From Rathayibacter sp. SW19 (GTDB taxonomy: Bacteria; Actinomycetota; Actinomycetes; Actinomycetales; Microbacteriaceae): DNA of 64,000 nucleotides. Position numbers and translations under genes: made by a program. Positions within the stretch are counted from its first letter, which is position 1, and every line of letters starts with the position of its first letter. The stretch is taken from assembly GCF_030866825.1 (NCBI RefSeq), contig NZ_CP133020.1, positions 3,286,001 through 3,350,000 on the forward strand, written 5' to 3'. The notes under the pieces are model-generated. The model was given only the letters and a program-made list of their open reading frames with translations, ran no database searches and was not told the DNA's origin. Positions 60,144 to 64,000 of this stretch are shown piece by piece.

Positions 60144-61736
60144 CTACGCAACGGTCGCTTCGATCCGGGGGAACAGTGCCTCGAGGGCACCGATCTGCGT
60201 TCCTGCGGGCAATTGCCCCCAAACGCCGGCCTCGCGCAGAGGCTGCTCGGTCAACGCGCCGAGGGCATCCGTGACACCGAGCGCAGCCCAAAGCTTGTGG
60301 GTGGCCTGCGGAATCACGGGCGAGAGCAGCACGGCGAGAGCGCGCAAGCCCTCGGTCGCCGTGTACAGCACAGTTGCCAGTCGGTCACGTTGCGCGTCGA
60401 CTTTCGCGAGCGACCACGGCTCCTGCACCGTGATGTAACCGTTGAGCTCGTCGACGATCGTCCAAATCGCCGCGATCGCGTCGTGGATGGCCAGTGATTC
60501 GATTGCGGCATCGGCGGCGATCGCCGCCTCCGCCACGATGCGCTGCACTGTCAACTCCGCGTCGAGTGCCTCGCCGGGCTGGGGCACGACTCCGTCGAAG
60601 TACCGTGCGACCATCGCGATCACACGCGAGGCGAGGTTGCCGAAGCCGTTCGCGAGTTCCGACTGATAGCGGGCCGAGAGGTCCTCCCAGCTGAACGAAC
60701 CGTCCTGACCGAAGCTGATCGCCCGCAGAAAGTAGTAGCGGAACGCATCCGAACCGAACGTGTCTGTGATCTGATTCGGTGCGATGCCGGTGAGCTTGGA
60801 TTTGGACATCTTCTCACCGCCGACCAGCAGCCAGCCGTGCCCGAACACCTTATGCGGCACCTCAAGGCCCGCCGCCATCAGCATGGCAGGCCAGATCACT
60901 GCATGGAAACGCAGGATGTCTTTGCCCACGACGTGCAGAGCGGGCCAACGGCGATCGAATTGGCCGTCGTTTTCAGCTGCGTCGACGCCGTATCCTATGG
61001 CGGTGATGTAGTTGAGCAGTGCGTCGATCCAGACGTAGAGCACGTGCGAGTCATCCCACGGGATCGAGATTCCCCAGTCGAAGCTCGACCGGGAGATCGA
61101 CAGGTCGTTGAGGCCTTGCGACACGAATGCCACGACCTCGTTGCGGGCGCTCTCCGGCTGCACGAAATCGGGCCGATCGCGATACAGCGCCAACAGGCGC
61201 TCACCGAAGTCGCTCATCTTGAAGAAGTAGTTCTTCTCGTGCAGCAACTCGAGCGGTTTCGAATGGATGGCGCAGACCTTTTGACCCTCGTACTCCCCCG
61301 TGCCCTCGAGGATCTCACTTTCTGGCTTGAACTCCTCGCAGCCGACGCAATACAAGCCCTCGTATTCGGCATCGTAAATGAACCCGCCGTCGTGCAGCCG
61401 CTGCAGAAACAGCTTGACAGCGTCTTCGTGGCGGGCATCCGTCGTTCGGATGAAATCATCGTTAGCGATGTCCAGGGTGTGCAGCAGCGGCTTCCACGCT
61501 TCGGAGACGAGCTTGTCGGCCCAGGCACGCGGCGTTGTGCCGTTTGCCGTCGCGGTGCGCAGGATCTTCTGGCCGTGCTCGTCCGTGCCGGTCAACAACC
61601 AGGTGTCATCGCCGGACTGACGGTGCCACCGCGCGAGCACATCGCTGGCCACCTCGGTGTATGCGTGCCCGATGTGTGGAACATCATTCACGTAGAAGAT
61701 TGGCGTGGTGATGTAGAAGGAAGAGCCAGCGCGCAT
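60144..61736 (-). CDS. metG: Methionyl-tRNA synthetase
   Basis: A 530-residue class I synthetase. HIGH motif in YITTPIFYVNDVPHIGHAYTE (residues about 8-28), KMSKS in the VGGEKMSKSKLTG segment (near 310), and a zinc-knuckle remnant YCVGCEEFKPESE near 130. The DALLNYITAIGYG region is typical. No C-terminal tRNA-binding extension is present. The ATG at 61736 starts MRAGSSFYITTP; the frame extends upstream into the divergent gene and is not used. The upstream stretch TAGGAT near the ATG suggests a short-leader promoter. Confidence 0.96.
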   Translation of the reverse strand: MRAGSSFYITTPIFYVNDVPHIGHAYTEVASDVLARWHRQSGDDTWLLTGTDEHGQKILRTATANGTTPRAWADKLVSEAWKPLLHTLDIANDDFIRTTDARHEDAVKLFLQRLHDGGFIYDAEYEGLYCVGCEEFKPESEILEGTGEYEGQKVCAIHSKPLELLHEKNYFFKMSDFGERLLALYRDRPDFVQPESARNEVVAFVSQGLNDLSISRSSFDWGISIPWDDSHVLYVWIDALLNYITAIGYGVDAAENDGQFDRRWPALHVVGKDILRFHAVIWPAMLMAAGLEVPHKVFGHGWLLVGGEKMSKSKLTGIAPNQITDTFGSDAFRYYFLRAISFGQDGSFSWEDLSARYQSELANGFGNLASRVIAMVARYFDGVVPQPGEALDAELTVQRIVAEAAIAADAAIESLAIHDAIAAIWTIVDELNGYITVQEPWSLAKVDAQRDRLATVLYTATEGLRALAVLLSPVIPQATHKLWAALGVTDALGALTEQPLREAGVWGQLPAGTQIGALEALFPRIEATVA

Positions 61737-61836
61737 GGTTCCCATCCTAAATGGCGCGGGGACGGCCCCTTTCCGTATGACGGAGCTGCTACCGGCGCGC
61801 ACTCACGCCCTGACCCGGTCGGCTTATGCTCAGGGC

Positions 61837-62700
61837 ATGAGACAGCGCAAAATCGGCGACCTTGACGTCAGTGCGATCGGACTCGGCGGGATGCCGATGT
61901 CCATTCAGGGCCGCAAGTCACCCGAAACCTCGATCGCAACGATCCACGCGGCACTTGATGTCGGCATCACGTTCATCGACACGGCGGATTCATACACGCT
62001 CGATGAAGACGGTCACGGCCATAACGAGCTGCTCATCGCGGAGGCGTTGCGCAGCTACGGGTCGGACACCTCGCATGTGCTCGTCGCGACGAAGGGCGGA
62101 CTGATTCACCGCGATGAGGGCAAGTGGGCCAACGACGGCCGACCGGAGTACATCATCCGGGCCGCGAAGGAGTCTGCCCAGCGCCTGGGTGTCGACACGA
62201 TCGGGCTGTATCAGTTTCACCAACCGGACCCCGCTGTGCCGTTCGCAGAGTCCGTGGGTGCGCTCCGCGCCCTCTACGAGGCGGGCATCGTGCGCTATGT
62301 CGGCGTCTCCAACGTGACCGTCGCGCAAATCCGTGAGGCTCACCGTATTCTCGCTCACGCGTTCGTGTCAGTGCAGAATCGGTTCTCCCCCGCCTGGCGG
62401 CACAGCGCACCGGAACTCGAGGCGTGCATCGAGTTGGACCTGGCGTTTCTGCCGTGGAGCCCGCTCGGCGGCATCGGGGCCGCAGGCAAGGTCGGCAAGC
62501 ACAACGCTGCATTCGGCGAGATCGCGTTGGAGTTGGGCGTCAGCCCACAGCAGGTTGCGCTCGCCTGGGAGCTGCATCTCTCGCACCTGGTCATCCCGAT
62601 CCCGGGGGCAAGCAGACCGCAGAGCATCCGTGATTCCGCGCTGGCCGCCGACCTGGACCTGAGTCCGGAGACGATGTCGTACCTGAGCGCATCGACGTAG
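61837..62700 (+). CDS. Aldo/keto reductase
   Basis: A 287-residue NADPH-dependent aldo/keto reductase. The TIM-barrel opens MRQRKIGDLDVSAIGLGGMPMS. Asp and Tyr of the catalytic tetrad are in FIDTADSYTLD, Lys in VLVATKGGLIH, and His in YQFHQPDP (about residue 122). The C-terminal cofactor motif is IPIPGASRPQSI. Substrate unknown. The ATG at 61837 is preferred; TATGCT just upstream could be the -10 of a leaderless message. The plus frame extends upstream through the metG start region, which is rejected. Confidence 0.88.
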   Translation: MRQRKIGDLDVSAIGLGGMPMSIQGRKSPETSIATIHAALDVGITFIDTADSYTLDEDGHGHNELLIAEALRSYGSDTSHVLVATKGGLIHRDEGKWANDGRPEYIIRAAKESAQRLGVDTIGLYQFHQPDPAVPFAESVGALRALYEAGIVRYVGVSNVTVAQIREAHRILAHAFVSVQNRFSPAWRHSAPELEACIELDLAFLPWSPLGGIGAAGKVGKHNAAFGEIALELGVSPQQVALAWELHLSHLVIPIPGASRPQSIRDSALAADLDLSPETMSYLSAST

Positions 62701-62715
62701 GTCGCGCGCCACTGT

Positions 62716-62827
62716 CGTTCCCTGAGCGGAGCCGAAGGGCCACTGCCGTTCCCTGAGCGGAGCCGAAGGGCCGCTGTGTACCGCGTGCTCGTGTGGCAGT
62801 GCAGGCTCGCGCTTCGGCTCCGCTCAG
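62716..62827. repeat. Direct/inverted repeat between AKR gene and rsmI
   Basis: GTTCCCTGAGCGGAGCCGAA occurs twice (from about 62717 and 62748), and its inverted counterpart CTTCGGCTCCGCTCAG occurs at 62812-62827, giving a possible hairpin in either direction. The rsmI stop codon (TGA complement at 62824-62826) lies in the inverted copy. It is a likely bidirectional terminator and member of the repeat family seen at 59987. Confidence 0.7.
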
Positions 62828-63693
62828 CGACCGGTGAGGCTGGCGCTTCCGCGACCGGTGTCTTTCGGCTGCCGGGTGGCACGTGCCTTCAGCGCAGCCT
62901 CGTAGAGGTCGCGTTTCGAGAGGCCGGTGGCCTCGGCGACGGATGCAACGGAATCCTTCAGCCGCTCCCCCGCGGCCGTGAGCAGCAGCACCTCGCTCAC
63001 ACCCTCAGCGAGATCGACCGTTCGTACCGGTGCACCGTCGACGACAAGGCAGATCTCACCGCGCACGCCCTCGGCCGCCCATCCGGCCAATTCGGCCGCA
63101 GTGCCGCGACGCACCTCCTCGTGCAGTTTGGTCAGTTCACGGCAGACGACGACGCGACGATCGGCGCCGAACGCGTCGGCGAGATCGACCAACGACGCGG
63201 CCAATCGGTTCGGCGACTCGAAGAAGACCATCGTGCGACGCTCGCCGGAAAGGGCGCGCAGGGTGGACATCCGCTCGCCTTGCTTGCGGGGGAGAAAGCC
63301 CTCGAAGCTGAAACGGTCGGTCGGCAGGCCCGAGACGGCGAGCGCTGCGAGCACAGCCGACGGACCGGGCAAAACCGTCACGGTCACCCCTGCGGCAGCA
63401 GCCGCCTCGACCAAGTGGAAGCCGGGGTCGGAGACGGTCGGCATGCCGGCGTCACTGAGCACCAAGACGTCATCGTCCCGCGCGAGCTCAACCAGTTCGG
63501 CCGCCTTATCGCGTTCATTGTGGTCGTGCATGCTGATCAGCCGCGGCCGCGCGTCGATGTGCAGCCCGGCGAGCAACCGCTGTGTCACGCGCGTGTCTTC
63601 GGATGCCACGATCGGCACGGTGCTCAGTGCCTGCACGAGGCGAGCGGATGCATCCCCGAGGTTGCCGATCGGGGTTGCGGCCAGGATGATCAT
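62824..63693 (-). CDS. rsmI: RsmI: 16S rRNA (cytidine1402-2'-O)-methyltransferase
   Basis: A 289-residue tetrapyrrole-methylase-fold enzyme. IILAATPIGNLGDASARLVQAL is the N-terminal family motif, followed by VASEDTRVTQRLLAG, VLVLSDAGMPTVSDPGFHLVEAAAAAG, and VSGLPTDRFSFEGFLPRK. It modifies C1402 in the 16S rRNA decoding centre. The ATG at 63693 is chosen because it aligns with MIILAATPIGN. The final residues and stop lie in an intergenic repeat, so the tail is probably lineage-specific. Confidence 0.95.
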   Translation of the reverse strand: MIILAATPIGNLGDASARLVQALSTVPIVASEDTRVTQRLLAGLHIDARPRLISMHDHNERDKAAELVELARDDDVLVLSDAGMPTVSDPGFHLVEAAAAAGVTVTVLPGPSAVLAALAVSGLPTDRFSFEGFLPRKQGERMSTLRALSGERRTMVFFESPNRLAASLVDLADAFGADRRVVVCRELTKLHEEVRRGTAAELAGWAAEGVRGEICLVVDGAPVRTVDLAEGVSEVLLLTAAGERLKDSVASVAEATGLSKRDLYEAALKARATRQPKDTGRGSASLTGR

Positions 63694-63783
63694 GGCTCCA
63701 GTCTGCCCCGTCGCGCGCCTGTGCGCCGCTCGCGTCTGCGCCGCACGCCCCACCGGCCCCGCCGGCCTGCGCTGGAGCGGTGC

Positions 63784-64000
63784 TTACACCTCGACGGAGA
63801 GTTCGTACACCTGCTCGGTCGGGTGACCGGCTTTCTCGTGCACGCGCATGACCGCGTCCTTCGATGGCCCGGTCGAAAGGCAGAAGACTTTGCCCGATTC
63901 GGGGTCCAGCCAGGCCCGCTCGAAGTGCACGCCCTCCTCACCTTCCACCGCAAGGTCCGCGGCATGGGCTTCAGCCAACTGATCCTCCGTGACTCCGACG
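63784..64000 (-). CDS. DUF4242 (SCO4226-like, nickel-binding) protein, 5' end outside window
   Basis: The reading frame is open to the window edge: VGVTEDQLAEAHAADLAVEGEEG, then FERAWLDPESGKVFCLSTGPSKDAVMRVHEKAGHPTEQVYELSVEV and stop. The FERAWLDPE-GKVFCLS and VHEKAGHPT motifs are characteristic of DUF4242 proteins; a Streptomyces member (SCO4226) binds nickel. Residues before the visible Val are off the window, so this is a partial gene. A TTG at 63978 is not the true start. Confidence 0.8.
   Translation of the reverse strand, partial: VGVTEDQLAEAHAADLAVEGEEGVHFERAWLDPESGKVFCLSTGPSKDAVMRVHEKAGHPTEQVYELSVEV

Noticed and set aside
1..64000. tRNA or rRNA genes
   Set aside because: No TTCGA-loop/acceptor combination or rRNA segment was recognised by eye; a tRNAscan or Rfam run would settle this.

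Overview
The window is high-GC, densely packed bacterial DNA with frequent GTG/TTG starts and many 4-nt ATGA overlaps. Gene content (MoeZ, DMGO-type dimethylglycine oxidase, pentapeptide and Pr6Pr proteins, a DUF4242 protein) and the intergenic palindromic repeats built on a GGTCGAGTAGC / CGTATCGAGACC core point to an actinomycete, most likely a Microbacteriaceae relative. The assignment is an inference from these traits, not from a marker search.

Layout. 0-9.8 kb: a DUF1611 (DgcN-like) gene, then molybdenum metabolism: moeZ, moaE, moaA, a membrane cytochrome b561/sulfite-oxidase-type molybdoenzyme, an OsmC protein, and a modE-like/modABC molybdate uptake operon. 10-14.3 kb: a TmpA-like membrane oxidoreductase, three decayed gene fragments (ArsR, SRPBCC, DUF1801), a PlsC acyltransferase and a ferritin-like/VIT1 transporter preceded by a yybP-ykoY manganese riboswitch. 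14.4-36.8 kb: a nearly complete choline-to-glycine pathway: betA, betB, a ProXWV-type betaine transporter, a three-component Rieske oxygenase (probable glycine betaine demethylase), dimethylglycine oxidase, heterotetrameric sarcosine oxidase soxBDAG, purU and a diaminopropionate ammonia-lyase-like gene, with GntR and IclR regulators and an SMR exporter.

36.9-43.1 kb is an accessory island. It holds a decayed IS630 element, one large gene for a protein with an N-terminal Mrr/PD-(D/E)XK-like nuclease domain, a STAND-type NTPase and a long helical C-terminus (a candidate single-gene phage-defence protein), a gene-poor stretch, and a truncated second IS630 copy. Both IS copies carry the same inactivating mutations, and the second abuts the 3' end of the mevalonate operon.

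43.1-49.4 kb carries mevalonate-pathway genes, with HMG-CoA reductase and mevalonate kinase fused into one 794-residue protein, followed by phosphomevalonate kinase, diphosphomevalonate decarboxylase and a divergent HMG-CoA synthase. 49.7-57.1 kb: a Cys-rich pentapeptide protein, a Pr6Pr membrane protein, and a second molybdenum-cofactor block (mogA, moaC, moeA, mobA, DUF6457, second moeA, moaD). 57.1-64 kb: housekeeping genes ispE, ksgA, tatD, metG, an aldo/keto reductase, rsmI and a DUF4242 gene cut by the window edge. IspE belongs to the MEP pathway, so the organism probably carries both isoprenoid routes.

The two Moco blocks, the molybdate importer and the molybdoenzyme form one functional set. 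The choline block would feed one-carbon units through sarcosine oxidase and PurU. The nuclease-STAND gene and the HMGR-mevalonate kinase fusion are the least ordinary items.
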